From contig DAOWMW010000027.1 of NCBI GenBank assembly GCA_030642865.1, forward strand, positions 1-10,017: a stretch of 10,017 bases of DNA, read 5' to 3'. Made by a program: the position numbers and the translations under genes. The notes under the pieces were generated by a model, which ran no database searches, had not been told where the DNA came from, and worked only from the letters and a program-made list of their open reading frames with translations. Positions 1-8,013 of this stretch are shown one piece after another. The stretch is from Desulfobacteraceae bacterium. GTDB taxonomy: Bacteria; Desulfobacterota; Desulfobacteria; Desulfobacterales; BuS5. Each line of letters starts with the position of its first letter. Position 1 is the first letter of the stretch.

Positions 1-528
1 ACCGGAAATAATCATTTCAAAACATTTTATGGCATCGTCATAATCTTTTTTCTCCCCATGGGAATAGCCAAGACCACTTAAAACAAGATTATAAATATCA
101 GGCTCATCCTTGAAATATTGCAATGCTTTTTTATAAAGCCCTATGGCCTTATCAAAATCCCCTGAATCATAACAAATATTAGCATACAAAAGGGCTGCTA
201 TTTCTCCCCCCTTATTTTTAGAATATTTATTGACAATCTCTTCAAACTTTTCAGCAGCAGCAACTTTTTCATGCTCATTATTCTTTATCAGGCTCTGATA
301 TTGATTAACGCTTTTAGAAAGAAGCAAAAAAACTTTTTCCTCTTTTTTACCAGAAAAATGTTTTAAAGCCAAAAAAAGAGCAACGATTAAAAATAAGGCA
401 AAAAACAAAGATACTACATATATTTTATTCCTGGCAATATACTCAAAGGACCTTGATGAAAAAGTAATAAACTCATCAGGTGCTTCCAGCTCCCGTTTTC
501 TACTTCGTGATACACGTTGTTTTCCCAT
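1..528 (-). CDS. Membrane-anchored TPR protein (partial, 3' end outside the window)
   Basis: The frame is open from an ATG at 528 to the window edge (176 codons, no stop), so the C-terminus is missing. The N-terminus is short, basic and cytoplasmic (MGKQRVSRSRKRE). One strongly hydrophobic helix follows at about residues 37-56, as in a signal anchor. After it comes a helical region with at least two TPR-like units: about 109-137, with 'GDFDKAIGLYKKAL', and about 144-176, with 'KDYDDAIKCFEMII'. The layout resembles the YfgM/TPR_21-like single-pass proteins that hold a periplasmic TPR scaffold for envelope protein interactions. This is a fold-level match, and no partner is visible. The start is well supported: a GGAGG ribosome site sits just upstream inside the end of the kinase gene, and the kinase stop overlaps this ATG (TAATG), implying translational coupling. 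Confidence 0.85.
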   Translation of the reverse strand, partial: MGKQRVSRSRKRELEAPDEFITFSSRSFEYIARNKIYVVSLFFALFLIVALFLALKHFSGKKEEKVFLLLSKSVNQYQSLIKNNEHEKVAAAEKFEEIVNKYSKNKGGEIAALLYANICYDSGDFDKAIGLYKKALQYFKDEPDIYNLVLSGLGYSHGEKKDYDDAIKCFEMIISG

Positions 529-1508
529 TATTCCTCCAATATTCTTATTATTCCCGGCCAGACTTCATCAGGAATATGGGCACCAACCACCTTGCACACT
601 TCATACCCGCACACAGAACCGAGCATTCCACACTTATCAAGGGGATACCCGTTTACCAGGCCAAAAAGAAACCCTGCTGCCCAAAGATCACCAGCACCTG
701 TGGTATCAATAATTCCATCTGAACCAAAAGGCTCAATTTTTATAATTTCCCCACCTTTTGCAATATAACTTCCCCGCGCACCAACTTTCAAGACTGCTAT
801 ATCGGCCATTTCAGAAAGGGCATTAACAGCTTTTATTTCATCGGAAAATCCGGTGAAAGCACGGGCCTCATCCTCATTGGCAATAAGTATATCAACATAT
901 TCATCCACAATACGATGAAGCATTGGCTTAAATTCTTCCACAACAGTATAACTGGCAAGATCAAAGGAGATAAGAGCATTCGCCTTTTTTGCAGCACCAA
1001 GGGCGGCCGCAATAAGATCTTCATTAAAAACAAGATATCCTTCTATCTGAACAATTGCCGAATCACGAAAAGAGTTATCGATTATTTCTTCACCAATGTG
1101 TTCAGATGATGCCCCAAGAAAGGTGAAGAGAGTCCTTTGGGCATCAGGTGTAATAGCTGAAAGGACTCTACCTGTTGCAGAAGAAGATTTTACAAGATAC
1201 GGGGAAACATTCCTTTTTTTAAGTTCCGATTCAAAAAGCCGCCCGTAATCATCCTCTCCAAGCTTTCCCACAAAGCTGGCAGTCCCTCCTAATCTTGCAA
1301 CGCCAATAATCGTGTTGCATGCTGACCCTCCGGGGACAACCACAGGTTCAGAGATTGTACGGCCGATGAGGTGATTTATGGCATCTTCATCAACAAGGGT
1401 CATTCCCCCTTTTTGAGCATCTATTTCCCTTAAAAAGTCATCACTCTGCCTTACGAGTATATCCACAAGAGCTGCACCTATTCCGGTGACCAGCCTGTTT
1501 TTTTTCAT
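528..1508 (-). CDS. PfkB-family carbohydrate/nucleoside kinase (adenosine kinase-like)
   Basis: This 326-residue protein has the usual length of ribokinase/PfkB kinases, which transfer the ATP gamma-phosphate to a hydroxyl of a sugar or nucleoside in the cytoplasm. The N-terminal substrate-side signature is 'PGGSACNTIIGVARLGG' at residues 59-75. The C-terminal signature 'DTTGAGDLWAAGF' at 268-280 contains the anion hole GAG and the catalytic base Asp274. 'IANEDEA' at 209-215 is the typical N-x-x-E region. The substrate cannot be read from sequence alone. Homologues in sulfate reducers are often annotated as adenosine kinase, which would fit nucleotide salvage near purL, but ribokinase or fructokinase activity is possible. 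The ATG at 1508 follows a GAGGT ribosome site (about 1516-1520) at normal spacing. It overlaps the downstream TPR gene by one base. Confidence 0.9.
   Translation of the reverse strand: MKKNRLVTGIGAALVDILVRQSDDFLREIDAQKGGMTLVDEDAINHLIGRTISEPVVVPGGSACNTIIGVARLGGTASFVGKLGEDDYGRLFESELKKRNVSPYLVKSSSATGRVLSAITPDAQRTLFTFLGASSEHIGEEIIDNSFRDSAIVQIEGYLVFNEDLIAAALGAAKKANALISFDLASYTVVEEFKPMLHRIVDEYVDILIANEDEARAFTGFSDEIKAVNALSEMADIAVLKVGARGSYIAKGGEIIKIEPFGSDGIIDTTGAGDLWAAGFLFGLVNGYPLDKCGMLGSVCGYEVCKVVGAHIPDEVWPGIIRILEE
533..537 (-). promoter_or_regulatory. Shine-Dalgarno site for the TPR gene
   Basis: GGAGG on the minus strand lies 4 bases before the ATG at 528, inside the last codons of the PfkB kinase gene. 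It fixes the TPR start and, with the TAATG stop/start overlap, suggests coupled translation of the two genes. Confidence 0.7.
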
Positions 1509-1569
1509 GATTCAAACCTCATACAGCAATAGTGCACATATACGGCTTCTTGAAAAACCCTGTTTTTTT

Positions 1570-2016
1570 TTACCAGACCAGTGTTTTATATATCCAGCCT
1601 TTATCGCCATCAGAGTGCTCTATATTAATCCAGTTCCCTTCCCTTTTTAAAACCTTAAAGGGAATCCCCTTTTCAACAGTAAACAAAACTTTAAATTTTT
1701 TACCGGGGCCGGATCTGACATTACATGTTTTTTTAATTGTAATGACCGATTCAATTTTTTTAACTATTCTTTTATTTATCCAGCCCCTGTCACCTTCAAA
1801 ATCCTGGAAATAATACCATGAATTCTGTCCCTTTATTTTTTTAATGGGATGATATTTTTCCACTTGCCATAGAACATCATACCCGGTTCCCGGGCCCGAA
1901 CGTATATTTGCAACCAAAGCTGAGACCGAAAGGGTATTAGCAAATGAGGAATCACTTATTATAAGAGAAAAAAGAGCAAAAAAGAAAAAACATTTAATTG
2001 CGGAATAATTTATCAT
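1570..2016 (-). CDS. Exported protein with two bacterial SH3 domains
   Basis: From the preferred ATG at 2016 the product is 148 residues. It begins with a Sec-type signal peptide: a hydrophobic core rich in F, L and I at residues 9-20 and a probable cut after 'SSFA' (residue 26). Two SH3b repeats follow, about 30-86 and 90-148. Each carries 'RSGPG' (39-43 and 101-105) and a C-terminal 'GWI' (78-80 and 140-142). Bacterial SH3 domains commonly bind cell-wall peptides or mediate periplasmic contacts. There is no catalytic domain, so the role is unknown. The frame stays open to a GTG at 2067, but that would put 17 extra residues before the signal peptide and would start inside an inverted repeat, so the ATG is preferred. 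No strong ribosome site is seen at either start. The gene lies 68 bases after the phosphatase and 61 before the kinase. Confidence 0.82.
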   Translation of the reverse strand: MINYSAIKCFFFFALFSLIISDSSFANTLSVSALVANIRSGPGTGYDVLWQVEKYHPIKKIKGQNSWYYFQDFEGDRGWINKRIVKKIESVITIKKTCNVRSGPGKKFKVLFTVEKGIPFKVLKREGNWINIEHSDGDKGWIYKTLVW

Positions 2017-2044
2017 AACCCATGCCCCATAAAATAGTGCCCAC

Positions 2045-2073
2045 CCAGAAATTGGGCGAAAAACCACTTCTGG
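2045..2073. repeat. Imperfect inverted repeat ahead of the SH3 gene
   Basis: Read on the minus strand, CCAGAA-G-TGG and CCA-AT-TTCTGG face each other across an 8-base loop. This gives 6 plus 3 base pairs with a small internal loop. It lies in the 68-base gap between the phosphatase stop and the SH3 ATG. It could be a small RNA hairpin, a weak attenuator, an operator or part of a dispersed repeat. No U-run follows, so it is not called a terminator. Confidence 0.4.
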
Positions 2074-2084
2074 ACAAGCAAAAA

Positions 2085-2717
2085 CTATACATCATAAAAT
2101 ATAAGATCCGGAAGTTTAACACAAGTTAATTTTCTGCCGTAAGCAGCCCCTGTATCTATCCCTATCTTGTTAGGTAAAAGCAGCGGTGTTTCGAAAACTG
2201 TATGCCCAAAAACAACCTGCCTGCCAAAATCATATTCTGAATTTATAAATTCGCTTCTTATCCATAAAAGGTCGGAAGCCTTTTGTCTGGCAAGGGGTAT
2301 CTTTGGCTTTAAACCTGCGTGTACAAAAATATATTTTTCTGTTTCGTAATAATACTCAAGGGAATCAAAAAACTCCAAATGTTTTTCAGGTATGACAACA
2401 GAGGGCTTCTGGTTCGCCTTCATGTAGCTTTCGAGGGTCTGCTGGCCACCATTACGAAGAAAATTAAACCGGTCAACACCTTTAAGGTAATTTTCCAGAA
2501 GCTCTTCATGATTACCTTTTAAAAAAACTGAATTTTTGCACTTTTTTTTCAAATTAATCAGATATTCAACCACTTTAAATGAGTCAGGCCCCCGATCTAT
2601 ATAGTCTCCAAGAAAAATCAGAGTATCTTTTTTAAAATCGATCTCTATCTTATTCATGAGATGGCACAGCTTATCAAAACACCCGTGAATATCCCCTATT
2701 GCAAAAATTTTGCCCAT
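2085..2717 (-). CDS. Calcineurin-like metallophosphatase (PrpA/ApaH-like Ser/Thr phosphatase family)
   Basis: The 210-residue protein contains the full set of PPP/calcineurin-like metal-site motifs in order: GDIHG (8-12), GDYIDRG (37-43), GNHE (68-71), HAG (133-135) and FGHT (170-173). 'GIDTGAAYGRKL' (186-197) is the usual closing motif of this subfamily. Such enzymes use two metal ions to dephosphorylate phosphoproteins (PrpA/PrpE-like) or cleave dinucleoside polyphosphates (ApaH-like). The sequence does not distinguish these. There is no signal peptide, so it is probably cytoplasmic. A TTG at 2783 would extend the protein by 22 residues into the end of purL. The ATG at 2717 is preferred because it sits 4 bases after the purL stop and puts the first metal motif at residue 8, as is usual. 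Tight spacing implies co-transcription with purL. Confidence 0.88.
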   Translation of the reverse strand: MGKIFAIGDIHGCFDKLCHLMNKIEIDFKKDTLIFLGDYIDRGPDSFKVVEYLINLKKKCKNSVFLKGNHEELLENYLKGVDRFNFLRNGGQQTLESYMKANQKPSVVIPEKHLEFFDSLEYYYETEKYIFVHAGLKPKIPLARQKASDLLWIRSEFINSEYDFGRQVVFGHTVFETPLLLPNKIGIDTGAAYGRKLTCVKLPDLIFYDV

Positions 2718-2721
2718 AATA

Positions 2722-5721
2722 TCAAATCTGTCTATTAAAAAGTTTTTTCCAGACAGACTTAAGCTGACTAACAGGAATATCAATAATCCTGGTATTAGTC
2801 AGCCCATAAACTGTTAAATTTTTGGATTCACGGGTTATTTCCCCTGCACAAGCACATTTGAGACCCTTGAAAAGGCTTTCAAATTTTTCTCTATTTCCGG
2901 GGTCAACAGTCACAATAAACCTCCCTGGTGATTCAGAAAAAAGAACCTGGCAATTTTGTTCTATACATTTCAAATGGAGACTGTCAAGGCAAAGTTTAAT
3001 CCCAAAACCTCCACCCATGGCAACCATGGCAAGATGAACCCCAATGCCCCCCCTGTATATACCATGTGCCGAGGCAACAAGACCCTCCCCAATCGCCTTT
3101 GCCAGTTGTTTATATATATTTTTAAACTCCTCCGGCAGAACTTCAGGTACATTTGCTCCTGTATAACCAAGATGATCGTAATATTCGGATCCCCCCAATT
3201 CGTTCCTGGTATTCCCCAGAATATAGAGAAGATCTCCTGGGACCTTGCTATCCATTGTAATGCATTTAGTTACATCATCAATCAGACCGATGGTTGAAAA
3301 TTGCAAAGTTTCCAAAGCCGATATTTTACGGGTCTCACCGTAGGGTCCTGGAAGATATCCGTCCACATACATACTGTCTTTGCCCGAGAGAAGAGGAATT
3401 TCATATGCAAGACATATATCACGCAAGGCCATGCACGACCTTACAAGTTGAGCAGCCTTAAATTTACCATCAGGATTATCATCCTGATGATACTGTATAT
3501 TTGGCCAGCAAAAATTATCAACCCCGCCAATATGTTCAGGATTTGCACCAACCGCAATCAATCTTCTCACAGCTTCATCTATGGTGCAGGAGGTCATATG
3601 GTACGCATCTATGGCGGAATAATGGGGTAAAAGTGCCTGGCTAAAGGCGAGCCCTTTGGGGGAATCAAAAACAGGCCTCAATACAACAGCGTCACTATTT
3701 ATATCCCGATCTCTCCCAACAAGGGGCTTAATCACACTTGTCCCCTGTACTTCGTGGTCATACTGCCTTGTGATCCACTCTTTGGAACAGATATTGGGAC
3801 TTGCCAGTATATCAAGAAGAAGATTCTCATAATCAGCAGGTTCGGTTATAACAGGCTCAAATAATCCCCGGCGATGGGGGGGAGCCCATTCCGCTTCAAA
3901 TTCCCATTGAGGAAACCCTGAAGTTAAAAAATCAATATCCACGTATGCACAGGTTTCACGGTTATGTGTTATATGGAGCATCCCTGAATCTGTATATTTT
4001 CCAATTACCGTACTTTCCACAGCATGCTTTTGGGAAAGCTCAAAAAATCTTTCCCGGTGCGCAGGGTTTACCCCCAGGGTCATCCGTTCCTGGGATTCGG
4101 ATATCCATATCTCCCATTGATCCATCCCTTCATATTTTAGAGGAACATTTTCAAGAAATATTTCACACCCATTTGAAAACCGCGCTGATTCCCCCACCGA
4201 TGATGAGAGCCCCCCTCCACCATTATCAGTAATATAACTTATCAACCCCTCATCCCGCGCTTCTAAAATAAAATCATGCATTTTTTTCTGGGTATAGGGA
4301 TCTCCGATCTGAACGTGCCCTGCTGGTGTGTTTTTTGAAAACATCTCAGAAGATGCTGTAACACCATGGATTCCATCTTTCCCGACCCTTCCCCCACACA
4401 TGACAACAAGATCACCGGGAGATGTTTTTTTATTCTCCGAGGGGCACTGATCTACAATTGATGGCATTATCCCGACACTTGTTACATAAACCAGGGATTT
4501 TCCCATATATCCGGGGTGGAACATAACCTGACCAAACGTTGTGGGAATTCCGCTTTTATTTCCTCCGTCACGCACCCCCTCTATTACTCCGTCTAAAAGA
4601 CGTTTAGGATGGAGATGGGGAATAAGTTCACCTTCATAATCATACATTCCAATGCAATAGCCATAACTACCCATAATAAGCTTTGACCCTTTCCCTGTTC
4701 CCAGAGGATCCCTGTAAACACCTACTATGCCAGTTATTGCCCCCCCATAAGCCTCCATGTTTGAAGGAGAATTGTGGGTCTCACCTGTGATAACATAATA
4801 ATAATCCCCGTCAAAGCGGCCCACACCTGCATTATCCCACAGGACTGATATCACCCATTCTTTTTTCTCTTTTAAAAAAAGGGTGGGGGCTTCGATAAAT
4901 GTTTTAAACAGGCTGTCAAGCTTAAAGGATTTACCTGTCCCATTGTCAGTGTAATGAAACAGGCCGTTAAAGGTATTATGATTACAATGGTCACTTCTGG
5001 CCTGGGAAATGTACTCAATCTCTATATCCGTTGGAAGGGACAAACCGACCTTACGCCGCTTTTCCTGAACATCCTCCCTCAAAAAATAAGCCCGTATCAC
5101 CGGAATATCCCTGGAATTCAAGGCCAGATTACGTTCATCACTGATTTCCTGGAGAGCCAGATCGCTTTTAATGGGAATAGTTGTAACAGATGGTACATGA
5201 TTTAAGGTTACCTTTGGAATTATATATCCAGTACCATTATCTTTGTCCCAGTTATCCTTATGATATATCTCCCACTGCTGGATAATACGATTTGCCAGCA
5301 GACTTCCTGCAATTTTATCGAGATCTTCTTTCCCAAGGTCATTACCCCTGATGCAGAAACGTTTAGAGGTATAAACAGCTTCCCCTGGCTTAAAAGTGAT
5401 CCCCAAAGAAGCCTCCATGGCCTCAACAGCAGTACTTCCTGGATTATCCCTGACCCCTGGCCTGTAGCCAACCCATATACACCAGTCAAAATCCATGGGG
5501 AGGGGGGAATAAGAAGATATCTGGGTAACGGGATTGGTCAGAATATCCTTTTGAACATGCAAAAGGTCAGCACTGGAGAGATTCAGGTCGAATGTAAGGA
5601 TATTCACCACACGAACCTGGTGAATGCCTATTCCAAAATAATCCCTCGCCTTTTTGCAAATGCTCTCCCCTTCAGCGTCAAACAAATCTTTTTTTAATGT
5701 TATTTCAAGTCTGTGAGCCAT
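2722..5721 (-). CDS. purL: Phosphoribosylformylglycinamidine (FGAM) synthase, PurS-PurL fusion without the glutaminase domain
   Basis: This 999-residue cytoplasmic enzyme carries out the fourth step of de novo purine synthesis: FGAR, ATP and ammonia give FGAM. Residues 1-75 and about 80-155 both look like PurS: each has an 'RPGV/KKDLFD' type start, a central VR/R segment and an 'L(L)(A/T)NP/NRI' end. The linker and catalytic AIRS-type halves follow. Motifs include 'ARSDHCNHNTFN' (241-252, equivalent of the family SEHC), ETHNSPS (314-320), DNGGGGLSSS (499-508), SESQERM (541-547), LSGKDSM (778-784) and SESPGRFIV (929-937). E. coli-type PurL is about 1,295 residues because of a C-terminal glutaminase. 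That domain is absent here, so a separate PurQ should supply ammonia. The small PurL of the PurLQS complex is about 720 residues without PurS. The gene starts 14 bases after rseP; no strong ribosome site is visible. Confidence 0.93.
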   Translation of the reverse strand: MAHRLEITLKKDLFDAEGESICKKARDYFGIGIHQVRVVNILTFDLNLSSADLLHVQKDILTNPVTQISSYSPLPMDFDWCIWVGYRPGVRDNPGSTAVEAMEASLGITFKPGEAVYTSKRFCIRGNDLGKEDLDKIAGSLLANRIIQQWEIYHKDNWDKDNGTGYIIPKVTLNHVPSVTTIPIKSDLALQEISDERNLALNSRDIPVIRAYFLREDVQEKRRKVGLSLPTDIEIEYISQARSDHCNHNTFNGLFHYTDNGTGKSFKLDSLFKTFIEAPTLFLKEKKEWVISVLWDNAGVGRFDGDYYYVITGETHNSPSNMEAYGGAITGIVGVYRDPLGTGKGSKLIMGSYGYCIGMYDYEGELIPHLHPKRLLDGVIEGVRDGGNKSGIPTTFGQVMFHPGYMGKSLVYVTSVGIMPSIVDQCPSENKKTSPGDLVVMCGGRVGKDGIHGVTASSEMFSKNTPAGHVQIGDPYTQKKMHDFILEARDEGLISYITDNGGGGLSSSVGESARFSNGCEIFLENVPLKYEGMDQWEIWISESQERMTLGVNPAHRERFFELSQKHAVESTVIGKYTDSGMLHITHNRETCAYVDIDFLTSGFPQWEFEAEWAPPHRRGLFEPVITEPADYENLLLDILASPNICSKEWITRQYDHEVQGTSVIKPLVGRDRDINSDAVVLRPVFDSPKGLAFSQALLPHYSAIDAYHMTSCTIDEAVRRLIAVGANPEHIGGVDNFCWPNIQYHQDDNPDGKFKAAQLVRSCMALRDICLAYEIPLLSGKDSMYVDGYLPGPYGETRKISALETLQFSTIGLIDDVTKCITMDSKVPGDLLYILGNTRNELGGSEYYDHLGYTGANVPEVLPEEFKNIYKQLAKAIGEGLVASAHGIYRGGIGVHLAMVAMGGGFGIKLCLDSLHLKCIEQNCQVLFSESPGRFIVTVDPGNREKFESLFKGLKCACAGEITRESKNLTVYGLTNTRIIDIPVSQLKSVWKKLFNRQI

Positions 5722-5735
5722 TATTATGTATTTTT

Positions 5736-6809
5736 TTAATTAGCAAAAAAAAGTTTCATTATATCATTATAAAAAGCAAAGCCCATCAAGAGCAATAAAA
5801 GACCCAGCCCAACTTGTTGAGCAATTTCACGTACCTTAAGGTTTACAGGCCTTCCTGCTATCAATTCAACAGTAAAAAAAAGTATATGCCCTCCGTCTAA
5901 AACAGGAATGGGAAAAAGGTTCAAAAGACCAAGGGATACACTTAAAAAAGCCATAAAGGACATGAAGGCGGGGAACCCTTCTCTGTAAAAATCCCCTGCC
6001 ATTTTGGCAATCTGAATGGGACCACCCAAATTATCTTTTGCTGAGATTGTCCCTTGAACCATTTTGCCAATACTCAAGATTGTCAACCTGGAAATATAAT
6101 AGACCTGCCCAAAACTTTCAAAAAAAGCCTGAAACGGGTTCAGCTTCTTAAAAAAAATACTCCCTGCCGATGAAACCCCGATCATATATCGTTTTGTATC
6201 CTCCCCAAAAAAATTCTTCACAATCTTTTGTTCAGGGATTACCGCTGCAACATGATCAGATCCGTCCCTGACAAAGGATATATTAAGACCTTTTCCTCCC
6301 TCACTGGTAATAATTGCCGCCATATTATTCCATGACTCAACAGGTATGCCATTAATCCCGGTTATCAAATCCCCTTGCTTAAAACCTGCCTTAAATGCTG
6401 GAGAATTTTCCTGAACCGTACCTATAACAGGTTCCTGAATCAGCTTGCCGTAAAATTGAAATAATCCCCAAAAAATAGCTATGGCAAGAAAAAAATTGAA
6501 AAGCGGACCTGCCAGAACAATTATCAGCCGCTTTAGCACATGCTTATGTGTAAAAGAGATGGGGATCTGATCCGGATCTATTTCGTCACCAGGTTCTTCT
6601 CCCACCATTTTAACAAAACCTCCAAGGGGAAAGGCTGAAATACAATAGTCTGTAATACCGACCTTCTTACCAATAATTTTAGGCCCAAACCCCAATGAAA
6701 ATTTTAGAACACCTACACCAAAGAATCTGGCCAGGAGAAAATGCCCTAATTCATGGAAAAAAATCAACACGCCCAATACTATTATAACTGCTATTATACT
6801 TTCACTCAT
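5736..6809 (-). CDS. rseP: RIP metalloprotease RseP (site-2 protease, M50)
   Basis: This 357-residue inner-membrane zinc protease cleaves within membrane helices, in E. coli releasing sigma-E by cutting RseA and clearing signal-peptide remnants. The zinc motif HELGH is at residues 19-23 in the first membrane helix. The third zinc ligand is in 'NLFPIPVLDGGH' (297-308; Asp305). 'PLGGFVKMVGE' (61-71) and 'GGPIQIAKMAG' (262-272) are family hallmarks. Hydrophobic segments lie at about 4-26, 93-118, 283-300 and 332-348. One PDZ domain is visible at about 125-190 ('NSPAFKAGFKQGDLITGING'); E. coli RseP has two, but the single-PDZ form is common in other phyla. The ATG at 6809 follows GGAGCGG at good spacing. 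It sits between dxr and purL, a usual neighbour of dxr/cdsA/uppS. The actual substrate (an anti-sigma factor) is not in the window. Confidence 0.95.
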   Translation of the reverse strand: MSESIIAVIIVLGVLIFFHELGHFLLARFFGVGVLKFSLGFGPKIIGKKVGITDYCISAFPLGGFVKMVGEEPGDEIDPDQIPISFTHKHVLKRLIIVLAGPLFNFFLAIAIFWGLFQFYGKLIQEPVIGTVQENSPAFKAGFKQGDLITGINGIPVESWNNMAAIITSEGGKGLNISFVRDGSDHVAAVIPEQKIVKNFFGEDTKRYMIGVSSAGSIFFKKLNPFQAFFESFGQVYYISRLTILSIGKMVQGTISAKDNLGGPIQIAKMAGDFYREGFPAFMSFMAFLSVSLGLLNLFPIPVLDGGHILFFTVELIAGRPVNLKVREIAQQVGLGLLLLLMGFAFYNDIMKLFFAN

Positions 6810-6861
6810 ATTATCCGCTCCGGCATATCAAGGCGACTATGGATGTTCATCAACTGAATAG

Positions 6862-8013
6862 TTAATATTTTTTTATAATACCTTCGGCATAACGCCTTGC
6901 CCACTTATCCACTTCAAGGATATCAAAAAGCGTGGGGTCCTTTATCATATTATGTTTGCCCATGGTCTCTTCTACTATATTCGGAATCCGGTCAAATGGC
7001 AAACCACGATTCAAAAAAGAATGGACAGCCGTTTCATTGGCACTGTTTAATACACAGGGAAGGGTCCCCCCAATACGGCCGGCCTTAAAAGCGAGATCAA
7101 GGCATGGAAATTTTTCCATATCAGGTTTTTCAAATGTTAAAGCCCCCAGTGCTGTAAAATCGGGAATGGGCTGATTTAAAGGGAGGCGCTTTGGATAAGA
7201 CAAAGCATAGGCAATGGCTCCCTTCATATCGGGGATACCCATCTGTGCTATCACAGAGCCATCTTTAAAGGAGACCATGGAATGGACGATACTCTGAGGA
7301 TGTATGAGAACATCAATCATGTCAAGAGAAACCCCAAACAGATGTTTCGCCTCTATGACCTCCAGGCCTTTATTCATAAGGGTTGCAGAATCGATACTTA
7401 TTTTGTTACCCATGTCCCATGTGGGATGAGCCAGGGCATCTTCAGGGGTGATAGTCTTGAATTTTTTTTTGTCCAGACAGAGAAAAGGTCCTCCCGAACC
7501 TGTGAGTAATATTGCTCGAAAATCTTCCATGCTGGTCCCCTGGAGGCATTGAAAAATAGCGCTATGCTCACTATCTATGGGGAGTATATTAACACCCTTT
7601 TCAGCAGCCTTTTTCATAACTATTTCACCAGCTATAACAAGGGTCTCTTTATTAGCCAGCGCCACAGTTTTCCCTGCGTCTATGGCCGCCAGAGTTGGAA
7701 TGAGGCCTGCTGATCCCACCATGGAAGATACCACCATATCCGCAGAATCCCAAGCCGCCGCCACAAGATAACCATCCTCACCATGAAGAATTTTAGTCCC
7801 TTGTCCAATTTTCTTTTTTAAATCAGTGGCTGCTCTTTCATCATACACAACAGCTATTTCAGGGGAAAACTCTTTGATCTGTAAAGCGAGACGATCGATA
7901 TTTTTTTTTGCCGCAAGAGCAGTAACGCAAAACCTGTCAGGAAACATCCCGACAACATTTAAAACATTTTGCCCAATGGAACCGGTTGAGCCAAGAATGG
8001 ATAGTTTCTTCAT
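6862..8013 (-). CDS. dxr: 1-deoxy-D-xylulose 5-phosphate reductoisomerase
   Basis: This 383-residue cytoplasmic enzyme converts DXP to 2-C-methyl-D-erythritol 4-phosphate with NADPH, the committed step of the MEP isoprenoid pathway. The NADPH-binding loop is 'GSTGSIGQNVL' (8-18). 'ALANKETLV' is at 118-126. The metal ligands are Asp147 and Glu149 in 'DSEH' and Glu218 in 'MNKGLEVIEAKHLF' (213-226). The phosphate/substrate loop is 'TGSGGPF' (171-177), and 'HPTWDMGNKISIDSATL' (196-212) carries the conserved His. The length matches the family. The pathway feeds uppS two genes upstream. The start ATG at 8013 is 7 codons before the NADPH motif, as in homologues. Two runs of nine A fall inside the coding strand (7462-7470 and 7901-7909), noted as possible slippage sites. 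The 52-base gap to rseP shows no terminator. Confidence 0.97.
   Translation of the reverse strand: MKKLSILGSTGSIGQNVLNVVGMFPDRFCVTALAAKKNIDRLALQIKEFSPEIAVVYDERAATDLKKKIGQGTKILHGEDGYLVAAAWDSADMVVSSMVGSAGLIPTLAAIDAGKTVALANKETLVIAGEIVMKKAAEKGVNILPIDSEHSAIFQCLQGTSMEDFRAILLTGSGGPFLCLDKKKFKTITPEDALAHPTWDMGNKISIDSATLMNKGLEVIEAKHLFGVSLDMIDVLIHPQSIVHSMVSFKDGSVIAQMGIPDMKGAIAYALSYPKRLPLNQPIPDFTALGALTFEKPDMEKFPCLDLAFKAGRIGGTLPCVLNSANETAVHSFLNRGLPFDRIPNIVEETMGKHNMIKDPTLFDILEVDKWARRYAEGIIKKY

Noticed and set aside
1555..1575. Possible terminator after the SH3 gene (AAAAACAGGGTTTTT)
   Set aside because: The stem would be only A-T pairs with a GC-containing loop, too weak for a Rho-independent terminator, and the kinase gene follows closely.
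2017..2067. 17-residue N-terminal extension of the SH3 protein from a GTG at 2067
   Set aside because: It would precede a complete signal peptide and would start within an inverted repeat without a ribosome site.
2718..2783. 22-residue N-terminal extension of the phosphatase from a TTG at 2783
   Set aside because: It overlaps the purL C-terminus out of frame. The conserved family starts just before GDIHG, which the ATG at 2717 provides.
2956..3297. 113-codon plus-strand open frame
   Set aside because: It is antisense to the conserved C-terminal part of purL; no domain or ribosome site.
5260..5697. 145-codon plus-strand open frame
   Set aside because: It is wholly antisense to the conserved 5' part of purL and has no recognisable domain.
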